Notes: generated from the letters alone by a model not told the origin. 58,693 bases of DNA from an uncultured Clostridia bacterium (GCA_944362695.1 CALVTQ010000111.1:1-58693); one strand, 5' to 3'. Shown: positions 1 through 8,044, counted from the stretch's first letter. Program-made: numbers and translations.

Positions 1-20
1 CTTTAACGAAAGAAAACGGA

Positions 21-50
21 AAAACAGGGGTTGAAAGGCCCCCGTTTTTT
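21..50. terminator. Rho-independent terminator of an off-window gene
   Basis: AAAAC-A-GGGG pairs with CCCC-C-GTTTT around an 8-base loop and is followed by a T-rich run on the + strand. It presumably ends a gene that lies before the window. The stem has one A/C mismatch. Confidence 0.6.
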
Positions 51-85
51 GCTTTTTCAGACGTTTTATGTTAAAAATGGACAAC

Positions 86-115
86 AAAAAAGTCTGAAAA
101 CCGTTGTTTTCAGAC
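86..115 (-). terminator. Terminator of tRNA-Val
   Basis: On the minus strand a perfect 10-bp stem (GTCTGAAAAC with GTTTTCAGAC) closes a 4-base loop and is followed by six T. It lies a few bases after the CCA end of the tRNA, so it is the natural 3' end of that transcript. Confidence 0.85.
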
Positions 116-121
116 AAATTG

Positions 122-197
122 TGGTGGTCGCAACAGGACTCGAACCTGTGACCCCATCGATGTGAACGATGTGCTCTACCAACTGAGCCATGCGACC
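122..197 (-). tRNA. tRNA-Val, anticodon CAC
   Basis: The minus strand folds as a complete 76-nt tRNA. The acceptor stem GGTCGCA pairs with TGCGACC. The anticodon stem CATCG/CGATG holds the 7-base loop TTCACAT, so the anticodon is CAC, which reads GUG valine codons. The T arm carries GGTTCGAGTCC. The discriminator A and CCA are encoded in the DNA. It has its own promoter and terminator and looks monocistronic. Confidence 0.96.
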
Positions 198-225
198 TTT
201 TCAATTCCGAAGCGCCGGGGATAAT

Positions 226-270
226 GACCGCATCGCGCTTCAACGGTGAACATTATAGCACGATGCGGTC
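226..270. repeat. Perfect 10-bp inverted repeat around the tRNA-Val promoter
   Basis: GACCGCATCG (226-235) and CGATGCGGTC (261-270) are perfect inverted arms. They bracket the -10 box and likely start site of tRNA-Val, and the right arm lies inside the -35/-10 spacer. After one mismatch two further G/C bases match. It could be an operator or a hairpin at the 5' end of the precursor. Confidence 0.7.
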
Positions 271-280
271 TTTGTGTCAA
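252..280 (-). promoter_or_regulatory. Sigma-A promoter of tRNA-Val
   Basis: On the minus strand TTGACA (275-280), a 17-bp spacer and TATAAT (252-257) match the consensus exactly. It lies 55 bp upstream of the tRNA. Confidence 0.9.
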
Positions 281-295
281 CCCCAAATTTCAATT

Positions 296-1264
296 TTATT
301 GCATGGCGGCGTCGAACGCGTCGAAGAACTCCGGGCAGCTCCATCCGCCGCAGCCCACCAGCATGTCGCCCGAGACGCGCAGCTCGAATTGCAGGCTGTT
401 TTGCAGCGTGATCGTGAGGATCTGGTCGCCGCCCGCCGCGTCCACGCGCATGAGCACCGCGTTGTCAAGCAGCGTGTCCATCACGCCGTTCGCCGCGTCG
501 CCCGTGACCGCGCCCACGCCCGAGAGCTCGAGCGCCTCGACCTTGCCGCGCACGTCGAGCGTGTCCTCAAGGCCCTGCCCGCCCGGGCCGCGGCCCGCGT
601 AGCTCACGCGCTGGAACAAGCGCATCGCGCCGCCGACCTGCGCCGCGACAGCCGTCTCGCTGCTCACGCCGCTGACCGCGTAGACCTGTGTGCCCGCGCC
701 CGCGACATTCGTGACACCCGCCGCGAGCTCGTCGGCGCTGAGCAGCGACGGCTGATCCGTCACGCTCGTGATCTGCCCGACGGCCCCGCCGACCTGATCC
801 GCGCCCAGATTTTCGGGATATTTGAGCATGCGGTAAACGCCGCCGTTCACCGCGACGAGCGGGATGTCGCCCGTGCCTTCCTCAAACAGGCTCTCGGCGG
901 GCATGCTCCGCCCGGAACGCACCATCGCGCCGGGGGCCAGCGCCGCCATCGCCGTGCCGCCGTCAATCGCGCCCGTGCCGCCGGCCGCAATCGTGCTGAT
1001 CTGCACGGCGTCGGGCGCGTCCGTCGTGCGAACGGCGTCCACCACGCTCACGGCATCGGGCCGCTGCGTCACAAGCCCGACGCACAGCATCACCGCCGCA
1101 GCGCAGCAGACCGCCGGGATCATGATCCGCGCGGGCGTGCGGCTCGTCTTTTTCGCATCGGCCATCAGCCGGACGCGCCGTTTCATATCGTCGTCTGCGT
1201 GCAGCCCGGCTAGCATTTCATTGGCAATCGGCCCGAGATTGTCGAGCGCCTTCATCTTATTCAC
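296..1264 (-). CDS. Membrane-anchored anti-sigma-like protein
   Basis: This 322-residue protein follows an ECF sigma gene and overlaps it by 8 bases, so it is probably the cognate anti-sigma factor. A short basic cytoplasmic part (1-46) is followed by one membrane segment (about 47-66) and an extracytoplasmic domain of about 255 residues that I cannot assign to a family. I choose a GTG start because AAAGGAGG lies about 8 bases before it; the ATG three codons later is too far from that site. No zinc-binding HxxxCxxC anti-sigma motif is seen, so the role rests on context and topology. Confidence 0.75.
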   Translation of the reverse strand: MNKMKALDNLGPIANEMLAGLHADDDMKRRVRLMADAKKTSRTPARIMIPAVCCAAAVMLCVGLVTQRPDAVSVVDAVRTTDAPDAVQISTIAAGGTGAIDGGTAMAALAPGAMVRSGRSMPAESLFEEGTGDIPLVAVNGGVYRMLKYPENLGADQVGGAVGQITSVTDQPSLLSADELAAGVTNVAGAGTQVYAVSGVSSETAVAAQVGGAMRLFQRVSYAGRGPGGQGLEDTLDVRGKVEALELSGVGAVTGDAANGVMDTLLDNAVLMRVDAAGGDQILTITLQNSLQFELRVSGDMLVGCGGWSCPEFFDAFDAAMQ

Positions 1265-1784
1265 CGGTTGCTTCCTCCTTTAACAGGACTTCCAATTTCT
1301 TCCTCGCGCGGGACAGCCTGCTTGAGATCGTCCCCTCGGGCAGGTTCAGCATTTTCGCGATCTCCGCGATGCCGAAGCCCTGATAGTAGTGCAGCAGAAT
1401 CGTCTCGCGGAAGGACGCCGGCAGCTTGTGCACCGCCCGCATGATCTCGGCCTTCTCCTCGCGCCGCTCGATGTCGTCGTGCGCCGGCATCACGTCCAGC
1501 GCGGGCGAACCGAGCACAACGCGCTTGAGCCACGCCCCGCGCCACAGGTCGCGGCAGCAGTTGACCGTCACGCGCAGCAGCCATGCCTTTTCCTTGCCCG
1601 GCTCGATCAGCTCGCCGTGCGTGTACAGCTTGACGAACACGTCCTGACAGACATCCTCGGCCTTGTGCTTGTCGGCGAGATAAAAATACGCCATGCGCAG
1701 CACGTCGTCGGCATATTCCGCATAGAGCCGCTCAAACTGCTCGCTGAACGCCTCTTTCTGCTCGTCCCGTTGCAATCCTTTCAC
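1257..1784 (-). CDS. ECF-type RNA polymerase sigma factor
   Basis: The 175-residue protein has sigma-70 region 2 at about 18-85 (with DDVLRMAYFYLADKHKAEDV and WLLRVTVNCCRD) and region 4 at about 115-165 (with LPASFRETILLHYYQG and a helix-turn-helix ending GTISSRLSRARKKL). It has no region 1 or 3, as is normal for ECF factors. It should direct RNA polymerase to a small stress or envelope regulon. The downstream overlapping gene encodes a one-pass membrane protein that probably holds it inactive. The start follows an AGGAAGTGAAAGG-type site, and a TTGCGT-N17-TATAAT promoter lies about 75 bp upstream. Confidence 0.93.
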   Translation of the reverse strand: MKGLQRDEQKEAFSEQFERLYAEYADDVLRMAYFYLADKHKAEDVCQDVFVKLYTHGELIEPGKEKAWLLRVTVNCCRDLWRGAWLKRVVLGSPALDVMPAHDDIERREEKAEIMRAVHKLPASFRETILLHYYQGFGIAEIAKMLNLPEGTISSRLSRARKKLEVLLKEEATGE

Positions 1785-1856
1785 TTCCTACCTCTATGGA
1801 TGAAACGAATGAGCGCGCCGTTTTCATCCTTGTTTTTCAAAAAATTTTGCAAAAAC

Positions 1857-1885
1857 ATTATACCCGATTTTCCGCCCGAACGCAA
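1857..1885 (-). promoter_or_regulatory. Promoter of the sigma/anti-sigma operon
   Basis: Minus strand TTGCGT (1880-1885), 17-bp spacer, TATAAT (1857-1862). This is a housekeeping-type promoter; I could not define a separate ECF-type autoregulatory promoter. Confidence 0.7.
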
Positions 1886-1924
1886 CCGCCCGCGAGCGCC
1901 CCCCACGATGGGAAATTCGCCCAC

Positions 1925-1956
1925 AAAAAACGCACGCCCCCGCGCGGGAAGCGTGC
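1925..1956 (-). terminator. Terminator of serS
   Basis: On the minus strand GCACGC and GCGTGC close a GC-rich hairpin followed by GTTTTTTG, 15 bases after the serS stop codon. Confidence 0.85.
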
Positions 1957-1970
1957 ATTGTGCGCGTGAA

Positions 1971-3251
1971 TCAGCGGATGACTTCCTTGCCGCCCATGTA
2001 CGGACGCAGCGCAACCGGGATGCGCACCGAGCCGTCCTCGTTCAGGTTGTTCTCAAGGAACGCGATCAGCATGCGGGGCGGAGCCACGCAGGTGTTGTTG
2101 AGCGTATGCGCGAAGTACTTGCTGCCATCCTTGGCCTTGACGCGGATGCCGAGGCGGCGGGCCTGCGCATCGCCGAGGGTGGAGCAGCTGCCGACCTCGA
2201 AGTACTTCTTCTGGCGCGGGCTCCAGGCCTCCACGTCGCAGCTCTTGACCTTCAGGTCGGCCAGGTCGCCGGAGCAGCACTCCAGCGTGCGCACCGGGAT
2301 ATCCAGCGAGCGGAAGAAGTCGACCGTGTTCTGCCAGAGGCGGTTATACCACATCATGGAATCCTCCGGCTTGCAGACGACGATCATCTCCTGCTTCTCG
2401 AACTGATGGATGCGGTAGACGCCGCGCTCCTCGATGCCGTGCGCGCCGACCTCCTTGCGGAAGCAGGGCGAATAGCTGGTGAGCGTCTGCGGCAGCTCGT
2501 CCTCGGTGAGGATGGTGTCGATGAACTTGCCGATCATCGAGTGCTCGGACGTGCCGATCAGGTACAGGTCCTCGCCCTCGATCTTGTACATCATGTTCTC
2601 CATCTCCGCGAAGCTCATGACGCCGGTGACGACGCCGCCGCGGATCATGTAGGGCGGGATGCAGTAGGTGAAGCCGCGGTCGATCATGAAATCGCGCGCG
2701 TAGGACAGGCACGCGCTGTGCAAGCGCGCGATGTCGCCCTTGAGGTAGTAAAAGCCGTTGCCGGAGGTGCGGCGGGCGCTGTCGATGTCGATGCCGGAGA
2801 GCTTCTCCATGATGTCCACGTGATACGGGATCTCAAAATCCGGCACGACCGGCTCGCCGAAGCGCTCGATCTCCACGTTCTCGCTGTCGTCCTTGCCGAT
2901 CGGGACGGACGGGTCGATGATCTGCGGGATGACCTGCATGCGCTTCTTGATCTCGGCGGCGTATTCCTCCTCGAGCACCTCGAGCTTGGCCAGCTCCTCG
3001 GCGATCTCGGCGACCTTGGCCTTGGCGGCCTCGGCCTCGTTCTTCTTGCCCTGCTTCATCAGGCCGCCGATCTCCTTGGAGATGACCTTGCGCTGGTTGC
3101 GCAGACTGTCGGCCTTCTGCATGGCCTCGCGGTTCTTGCGGTCAAGGTCGATGACCTCGTCCACGAGCACGAGCTTGTCATCCTGGAACTTCTTTTTGAT
3201 ATTCTCGCGCACCACATCGGGCGTTTTGCGGATCAGATTGATATCGATCAT
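1971..3251 (-). CDS. serS: Serine--tRNA ligase
   Basis: This class II synthetase (426 residues) charges tRNA-Ser with serine in the cytoplasm. The N-terminal coiled-coil arm that holds the tRNA long variable arm spans about 30-105. The catalytic core shows motif 2 (FRKEVGAHGIEERG, then HQFEKQE) and motif 3 (NNTCVAPPRMLIAFLENN, ending LRPYMGG). These differ from the common bacterial forms, for example NNT in place of NGSG in motif 3, so it is a divergent subtype, but length and order are normal. The ATG giving MIDINLIRK follows GAAAGGAAG. A long upstream in-frame extension is non-coding read-through. Confidence 0.97.
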   Translation of the reverse strand: MIDINLIRKTPDVVRENIKKKFQDDKLVLVDEVIDLDRKNREAMQKADSLRNQRKVISKEIGGLMKQGKKNEAEAAKAKVAEIAEELAKLEVLEEEYAAEIKKRMQVIPQIIDPSVPIGKDDSENVEIERFGEPVVPDFEIPYHVDIMEKLSGIDIDSARRTSGNGFYYLKGDIARLHSACLSYARDFMIDRGFTYCIPPYMIRGGVVTGVMSFAEMENMMYKIEGEDLYLIGTSEHSMIGKFIDTILTEDELPQTLTSYSPCFRKEVGAHGIEERGVYRIHQFEKQEMIVVCKPEDSMMWYNRLWQNTVDFFRSLDIPVRTLECCSGDLADLKVKSCDVEAWSPRQKKYFEVGSCSTLGDAQARRLGIRVKAKDGSKYFAHTLNNTCVAPPRMLIAFLENNLNEDGSVRIPVALRPYMGGKEVIR

Positions 3252-3326
3252 GGCGTATTCTTCCTTTCTCCCAGAAGGCGGGGCCAACTTGTCCCCCGCG
3301 TGAGCTTCAAAACCTCTACCTGTCGG

Positions 3327-3355
3327 ATTATAGCCCAAATGAACGCTTTTTGCAA
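3327..3355 (-). promoter_or_regulatory. Promoter of serS
   Basis: Minus strand TTGCAA (3350-3355), 17-bp spacer, TATAAT (3327-3332), about 75 bp before the start codon. I found no T-box (no TGGTACCGCG-like sequence) in the leader. Confidence 0.85.
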
Positions 3356-3427
3356 CCTCTGCACGCGATTTTGCCCGCCCGCCGCTGAAATTTTCACGGT
3401 TTTTTGTCCCGCGGCGGCCGTCAAAAA

Positions 3428-3456
3428 TTGACATTCCCCCGCGCATCATGTAAAAT
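3428..3456 (+). promoter_or_regulatory. Promoter of the CofE-like gene
   Basis: TTGACA (3428-3433), 17-bp spacer, TAAAAT (3451-3456). It is divergent from the serS promoter, about 70 bp away. Confidence 0.88.
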
Positions 3457-3575
3457 AGAGAAATCGAAAACGCGCCCGCGCCCCGGCTGTCTTTCATTGA
3501 TAGAATCGGCCGCGCAGGGCAAGATAAACACGCGGGCCGCGCGTCCGCGCGAAAATGAGCCAAGGAGGCCAGATT

Positions 3576-4313
3576 ATGGGCGCATCTCGCAATCAGGAGT
3601 CCGCGCGCCGCGAGAAGGACGGCGTGGTGTATTACGACCGCGGCATCCTCACGGGCAAGGACGGGAAGAAATATCAGCGCTTCGCGATTCAAACGCATTT
3701 TGTGCAGCCGGGCGAGGATCAGGCGGAGCTCGTGCGCAAATACGTGCTGCCGCTGTATCAGCCGGGCGACTGCCTCTCGTTCACTGCGAAGGTCATGGGC
3801 ATGTGTACGAACAACGTGCGCACGCTGGAGGACACGCATCCGGGGTTCTGGGCGAAGTTCCTGGCGCCGTTTGCGGGTCACAACTCGACGGGCATCGGCA
3901 TGCATCAGCCCTATAAGATGCAGCTGGTGATCGAGATCTGCGGCCTGCCGCGCGTGCTGTTTGCGGCGGCGGTGTCGGCGGTCACGCGTCCGTTCGGCAT
4001 CAAGGGTCTGTTTTATAAGATCTGCGGCCACGGCGTGGCGGGCATCGACGGTTTCTACCCGGATTCGTCGTTCGAGGTGTATCACACGATGGGCGTCATC
4101 AACCCGGAGCATCCGGTGGAGCTGTGCGACGCGCTGGAGAAGGCGACGGGCGTGCCGACGGTCGTTATGGACGCCAACGACTTCGACCAGAACCAGCTGG
4201 GCAAGGGCACGAAATTCCCGCTGACCGACGAGCAGATTCAGGACGCGATGAAGGACAACCCGAGCGGACAGGGCGACGAGCTGACGCCGTTCATTCTGAT
4301 TCGGCCGCTGTAA
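3576..4313 (+). CDS. F420-0:gamma-glutamyl ligase-like (CofE-type) protein
   Basis: The 245-residue protein resembles the coenzyme F420:L-glutamate ligase family. Characteristic blocks are an early THFVQPGED, a PGD-containing strand followed by KVMGMCTNNVRTL, and a late VVMDANDFDQNQLG. Firmicutes carry such homologues without F420, and the substrate there is not settled, so I call only the family. The start is the ATG after CAAGGAGGCC; an ATG 21 bases upstream precedes the ribosome binding site and is rejected. It is a single gene with its own promoter and terminator. Confidence 0.8.
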   Translation: MGASRNQESARREKDGVVYYDRGILTGKDGKKYQRFAIQTHFVQPGEDQAELVRKYVLPLYQPGDCLSFTAKVMGMCTNNVRTLEDTHPGFWAKFLAPFAGHNSTGIGMHQPYKMQLVIEICGLPRVLFAAAVSAVTRPFGIKGLFYKICGHGVAGIDGFYPDSSFEVYHTMGVINPEHPVELCDALEKATGVPTVVMDANDFDQNQLGKGTKFPLTDEQIQDAMKDNPSGQGDELTPFILIRPL

Positions 4314-4326
4314 GACGAGACTATAT

Positions 4327-4352
4327 GGGCCTGTCGCGCGCAGGCCCTTTTA
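4327..4352 (+). terminator. Terminator after the CofE-like gene
   Basis: GGGCCTG and CAGGCCC (4327-4333, 4341-4347) form a perfect 7-bp stem followed by TTTT, 14 bases after the stop codon. Confidence 0.9.
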
Positions 4353-4739
4353 ACATGTAAACTTTCGAAAAAGGGGCGAAGCGACGTAAGCCCCGTAACC
4401 CCGTAACCCCCCGTCACCCATTCCCGAACACACGAACCCCCCGACATAACATACCAAGCAACACTTTGGAACTCCGATAAACTTCAAACCAAACAAGTTC
4501 CAATACCCACCAAGTAGCCCCGGGGAGGTCCAGGGGGGCCTCAGCCCACCTGGTCGTTTTAAGGGGGTGAGGGGAATCCAAAGGGGCGAGAGGGGGGAAA
4601 TCGAAATCCCCCCTACGTCCCTTTGGCCCGCGGAGCGCGTAGCCCCCGTTCCCCGCGAAGCGGCGTAACCCCTACGTAACCCCTCGTAACCCCGGTAGCC
4701 CCGGTAACCCCCATCCCCAAAAAGAAAGGAACTCCGGCC
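4353..4739. repeat. Gene-free stretch with degenerate GTAACCCC repeats
   Basis: No supportable gene is present. Short degenerate units related to CGTAACCCC and GGTAGCCCC recur near 4390-4415 and 4660-4715. The motif GCGTAACCCC also occurs inside the R1 repeats described below. The middle holds GGGGAGGTCCAGGGGGGCCT and similar low-complexity runs. It may be a decayed dispersed repeat. The last bases supply the ribosome binding site of the next gene. Confidence 0.6.
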
Positions 4740-5630
4740 ATGTCCATCACAGAGCAGGTCATCATCCTCTTTCTCGTCGTGCTCGTCGGCGTCGTCTGCC
4801 GCAAGCTCGGCTACTTCAACGACGCCACCATCCACGGCGTCACGCAGCTCGTCGTGAACATCACGCTCCCGTGCGTGACGATCTACAACATGCAGCGCCC
4901 GTTTGACACGCAGGTGCTCGTCAACTTCCTTTTGACGCTCGTGCTCACAGCGGTGTTCATCCTCGCCGCGCTCTTTGGCACGATGTTCCTCTTCCGCAGC
5001 CGGCCGCACGCCAAGCTCGCCGTGCTCGCGAATTTGCAGGGCTTCTCCAACTGCGGCTTCATGGGCTATCCGATCATCCTCGCCGTCAACCCGGACTGGA
5101 TGATCTACGCCGTCGCCTACAACATCGCCTTCATCTTCATCTCGTGGACGGTGGGCGTCAGCCTCTACGCGGGCAAGGAAAACATGAGCGTGAAGCGCGC
5201 GCTGCTCAACCCGAACGTGATCTCCTCGGTCATTGGCTTTGCGCTCTTCTGCCTGAACGTCACGCTGCCGGACATCCTTGGCCAGACGCTCTCGCTCGTC
5301 GGCGGGCTGACCACGCCGCTGTCGATGCTGCTCATCGGCACGCGTCTTGTCGGCCTGCGCCCGCGCGAGTTCGCCGATCCGGATTATCACATCACATCGG
5401 CGCTGCGCCTGATCGTGCAGCCGCTGCTCGTCTTTGCGATTCTGCGCATGCTGCCCATCGCGCACGAGGTGAGCGCGACGATCTTCCTGCTCACGGCGAT
5501 GCCCTGCGGCACGCTCACCGTCATGCAGGCCGAGCTCTACGGCGGCGACACGAAATTCGCGGCAAAGGTCGTCGCGTATTCGACGCTCGTGGCGCTGGTG
5601 ACGGTGCCGGTGATGAGCTTTTTGCTGTGA
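4740..5630 (+). CDS. AEC family (auxin efflux carrier-like) transporter
   Basis: The 296-residue protein is hydrophobic throughout, with about ten membrane segments in two halves, as in the AEC family of small-acid exporters. Family signatures visible are the N-terminal VVCRKLGYF, the TLPCVTIYNM segment, GFSNCGFMGYPI in the middle, and the C-terminal MPCGTLTVMQAELYGGD. Homologues export malate, malonate or unknown metabolites, and the substrate here cannot be told. Length is normal for the family. The ATG follows AAAGGAACTCC. A terminator follows 18 bases after the stop, so it is monocistronic. Confidence 0.9.
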   Translation: MSITEQVIILFLVVLVGVVCRKLGYFNDATIHGVTQLVVNITLPCVTIYNMQRPFDTQVLVNFLLTLVLTAVFILAALFGTMFLFRSRPHAKLAVLANLQGFSNCGFMGYPIILAVNPDWMIYAVAYNIAFIFISWTVGVSLYAGKENMSVKRALLNPNVISSVIGFALFCLNVTLPDILGQTLSLVGGLTTPLSMLLIGTRLVGLRPREFADPDYHITSALRLIVQPLLVFAILRMLPIAHEVSATIFLLTAMPCGTLTVMQAELYGGDTKFAAKVVAYSTLVALVTVPVMSFLL

Positions 5631-5647
5631 GGGATTTTGGATGAAAG

Positions 5648-5676
5648 ACAGGCTCCGAAAGGGGTCTGTTTTTTTG
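5648..5676 (+). terminator. Terminator of the AEC transporter gene
   Basis: ACAGGCTCC-GAAA-GGGGTCTGT (9-bp stem, GAAA tetraloop, one G-T pair) followed by seven T. Confidence 0.9.
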
Positions 5677-5840
5677 TTTTTTGGGGGAAGTTTTTTGGGG
5701 TACGGGTGCGGGCAGGCGGGTGTTTTGTGTGATCTTTTTTGGGGAACGGGGGACGGGGTGCGGGGGCGTGTGTGAAAAAAACTAGCCCCGTGATTGACGA
5801 GGCTTGTTTTGGTTGGTGGTGATTGGGGCGTTTTCGGTTT

Positions 5841-6085
5841 GAACCCGTCAGGTAACGCTTCGCTCCCTGACTACATTTGGGGAAAGGCTTCGCCTTTTTG
5901 GGGGTTACGCTAGGCTCTGCCCAGACCCGCAAGGGACGCTGTCCCAACCCCTGTGAGGGCTTTATCCGGTGAACCTTATAGTCGCGCCCTGCGGTCGCTC
6001 GTTAAGGTTCCCGACGCTCCGCCTGCCTTCATCCGCCACTGGCGGCGGCAGACTCCGGTCCCCTTGACCCCATGCGCGCTTCGCG
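5841..6085 (-). repeat. Dispersed 3' repeat R1, copy A
   Basis: A modular noncoding repeat lies immediately 3' of the sugar permease stop codon, in the same orientation as that gene. Read on the minus strand it runs: GCGAAGC-rich lead, GGTCAAGGGG, the M1 element, hairpins GGGAC-AGC-GTCCC and CTGGGC-AGA-GCCTAG, GCGTAACCCCC, GGCGAAGCC, GTAGTCAGGGAG, and GTTACCTGACGGGTTC. Copies B (43789-44011) and C (57217-57385) share these blocks. Coordinates are approximate. Bases 5677-5840 between the AEC terminator and this repeat hold T/G-rich sequence with no supportable gene. Confidence 0.8.
5966..6059 (-). repeat. M1 element, copy A (94 bp)
   Basis: This nested element starts ACCGGAG and ends CCGG when read on the minus strand. 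It contains a CTGCC...GGCAG stem enclosing the hairpin CCGCC-AGT-GGCGG, and a second long stem GGAACCTTA/TAAGGTTC. It is nearly identical to copy C (57244-57337). In copy B the second stem keeps pairing with different bases. Confidence 0.82.
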
Positions 6086-6101
6086 TCTGTATAAGAAGCT
6101 T

Positions 6102-6986
6102 TTAGCCCTTCACGGCGCCCGCGATGACGCCATCGATGATATACTTCTGGCAAGCCAGATACATGATGATAATCGGAATCACGGTAATCATGATACACGC
6201 CATCATCGGGCCCATCTCAACCCGTCCATAGCTTCCCCTGAAGTACTGAATCGCCATCGGGATCGTGCGGTAATGTTTGATATCGAGCACGAGCGTGGGC
6301 AGCAGGTAGTCATTCCACACCCACATGGTCTCCAGAATCGCGGTCGTGATCATCGTCGGCTTGAGGATCGGGAACACGACCTTGAAGAAGATCTGCACGG
6401 GATTACAGCCGTCGATCATCGCCGCTTCCTCGATCGCCACGGGCACGCTCTTCATGAAGCCCGTAAACATGAACACGGCGAGGCCCGCGCCGAACCCCAG
6501 ATACACGATGCAGATATTGAACGGCGTATTCAGCCGCAGCGTATCGGCGGTCTTGCTCAGCGTGAACATGACCATCTGGAACGGCACGACCATCGAGAAC
6601 ACGCACAGCAGATACATCGCCTTCGATATCGCGCTATTCACCCTCGTGATGTACCAGCCGCACATCGAGCAGCACAGCAGGATCAGCAGCACGGACGTGA
6701 TCGTGATCACCGCCGAATACGCGAACGAGCTCAAAAAGTTCATCTTCGTGACGCCGTGGATATAGTTATCCAGCCCCACGAACTTATCGCCCAGCGGCAG
6801 CTCGAACACGCTCGTCGTCGAGATCGCCGTCTCCAGCTTCAGCGAGTTGAGCAGGATCAGCAACACCGGGTACATCCACGCCACCGACAGCAGCGCCAGC
6901 AGCACCGACAGCAGCACGTCGACCACGCGCTTGGTGCCCGACACCGCGCCGTCGTGATACGTCTTTTTCGCGGTCTTCATCATCAC
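6102..6986 (-). CDS. Carbohydrate ABC transporter permease (MalG-like)
   Basis: This 294-residue CUT1-type permease has about six membrane segments. The cytoplasmic EAA loop (EEAAMIDGCNPVQIFFKVVF, near residues 185-205) docks the ATPase. The C-terminus IIDGVIAGAVKG is typical of MalG-type subunits. It is the last gene of the binding protein-permease-permease operon and overlaps the upstream permease by 4 bases. A GTG or the ATG right after it could be the start; AAGGAGG lies 7 bases before the GTG. No ATPase gene is in the cluster, so a shared MsmX-type ATPase elsewhere is likely. Confidence 0.95.
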   Translation of the reverse strand: MMMKTAKKTYHDGAVSGTKRVVDVLLSVLLALLSVAWMYPVLLILLNSLKLETAISTTSVFELPLGDKFVGLDNYIHGVTKMNFLSSFAYSAVITITSVLLILLCCSMCGWYITRVNSAISKAMYLLCVFSMVVPFQMVMFTLSKTADTLRLNTPFNICIVYLGFGAGLAVFMFTGFMKSVPVAIEEAAMIDGCNPVQIFFKVVFPILKPTMITTAILETMWVWNDYLLPTLVLDIKHYRTIPMAIQYFRGSYGRVEMGPMMACIMITVIPIIIMYLACQKYIIDGVIAGAVKG

Positions 6987-7834
6987 TGCTGCACCTCCTT
7001 ACGCCTCGTGAAGAACAGCTGGATCAGCGCAATCGCCACGACCAGCAGGAAGAACACGACCGCCTTCGCCTGGCCCACGCCCTTCCACACCGCGCCCGCG
7101 CGATCGAACACGGTATCATAGATATTCAGCGCGAGCATCTGGCTCGCCTTCGCCGGTTCGCCGCCCGTCAGCGACAGGTTCTGGTCAAACAACTTGAACG
7201 AGTTGGTCAGCGTCAGGAACGTACAGATCGTCACCGACGGCATGACCATCGGGATCTTCACCTTGAACAGCGTCTGCATGCTCGTCGCGCCGTCGATCGA
7301 CGCGGCCTCAAGCAGGTCGCCCGGCACATTCTGCAAGCCGGAGATGTAGATGACCATCATATAGCCGATCTGCTGCCAGCACATCAGGATGATGAGGCCC
7401 CAGAAGCCGTATCGGGCGTCCAGCGCGAGCAGCGGCAATCCGAGGTTGGTCAAAATGCCGTTGAGAAGAATCTGCCAGATATAGCCCAGCACGATGCCGC
7501 CGATCAGGTTGGGCAGGAAGAACACCGTGCGGTAGATGTTCGTGCCCTTCACGCCGCGGGTCAGCGCCAGCGCGAGCACGAACGCGATCACATTGATCAG
7601 GATCGTGGAGACGACCGTGAACGCCGCCGTGAACCAGAACGCGTCCACGAACGTCGGGTCGGCGAACACCTTTGCATAGTTGGAAAGGCCGACGAACGCC
7701 GTCTTTGACACCGTCGTGAACTTATGGAACGACAGATAGATGCCCCACAGGAAGGGGAAGATGAAGCCGATGAAGAACGCCGCCAGCGTCGGCAGCAGGA
7801 ACACCGGCCAGTATTTTTTGATTGCTTTCTCCAT
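6983..7834 (-). CDS. Carbohydrate ABC transporter permease (MalF-like)
   Basis: The 283-residue permease is the MalF-type partner. It has an N-terminal membrane segment, about six membrane spans in all, and the EAA loop LEAASIDGATSMQTLFKVKI near residues 170-190. With the MalG-like subunit it should form the channel for a sugar or oligosaccharide delivered by the binding protein encoded upstream. The 210-base gap to that gene contains a hairpin, which commonly lowers permease expression relative to the binding protein. The ATG follows an AAGGGGGC site. Confidence 0.95.
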   Translation of the reverse strand: MEKAIKKYWPVFLLPTLAAFFIGFIFPFLWGIYLSFHKFTTVSKTAFVGLSNYAKVFADPTFVDAFWFTAAFTVVSTILINVIAFVLALALTRGVKGTNIYRTVFFLPNLIGGIVLGYIWQILLNGILTNLGLPLLALDARYGFWGLIILMCWQQIGYMMVIYISGLQNVPGDLLEAASIDGATSMQTLFKVKIPMVMPSVTICTFLTLTNSFKLFDQNLSLTGGEPAKASQMLALNIYDTVFDRAGAVWKGVGQAKAVVFFLLVVAIALIQLFFTRRKEVQQ

Positions 7835-7990
7835 TCACAAGCCCCCTTATGCTCTGCAGATTCGATGCTTGATCGGCTGCTTATACGGATCTCATATAAA
7901 ACGGGCCGAATGTGCCGCAGATTTTTCGCTTTCGTTCAACGGAAAAGGCACAGCTCCCCGCTTTCATCAGCCCGGCGAGAGCAGGCTCGA

Positions 7991-8020
7991 AAGAAAAGGG
8001 ACGGGCGCAATGCCCGCCCC
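7991..8020 (-). terminator. Intra-operon attenuating hairpin after the binding-protein gene
   Basis: On the minus strand GGGGcGGGC pairs with GCCCGtCCC around a 5-base loop and is followed by TTTTCTT, 25 bases after the binding-protein stop. It probably allows partial read-through into the two permeases. Confidence 0.75.
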
Positions 8021-8044
8021 CTGTGGCGTTGATTTGAGCTATGC

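Noticed and set aside
1389-3431. Long antisense reading frames opposite real genes (here opposite the sigma factor and serS; also opposite the HAAS-DUF4097 gene, feoAB and the Cys/His repeat gene)
   Set aside because: They arise from strong third-position GC bias. They are rich in Arg, Ala and His, have no domains and lack ribosome binding sites.
3252-3555. Possible T-box leader for serS
   Set aside because: No TGGTACCGCG-like T-box sequence or antiterminator pair is present. An ordinary promoter explains the region.
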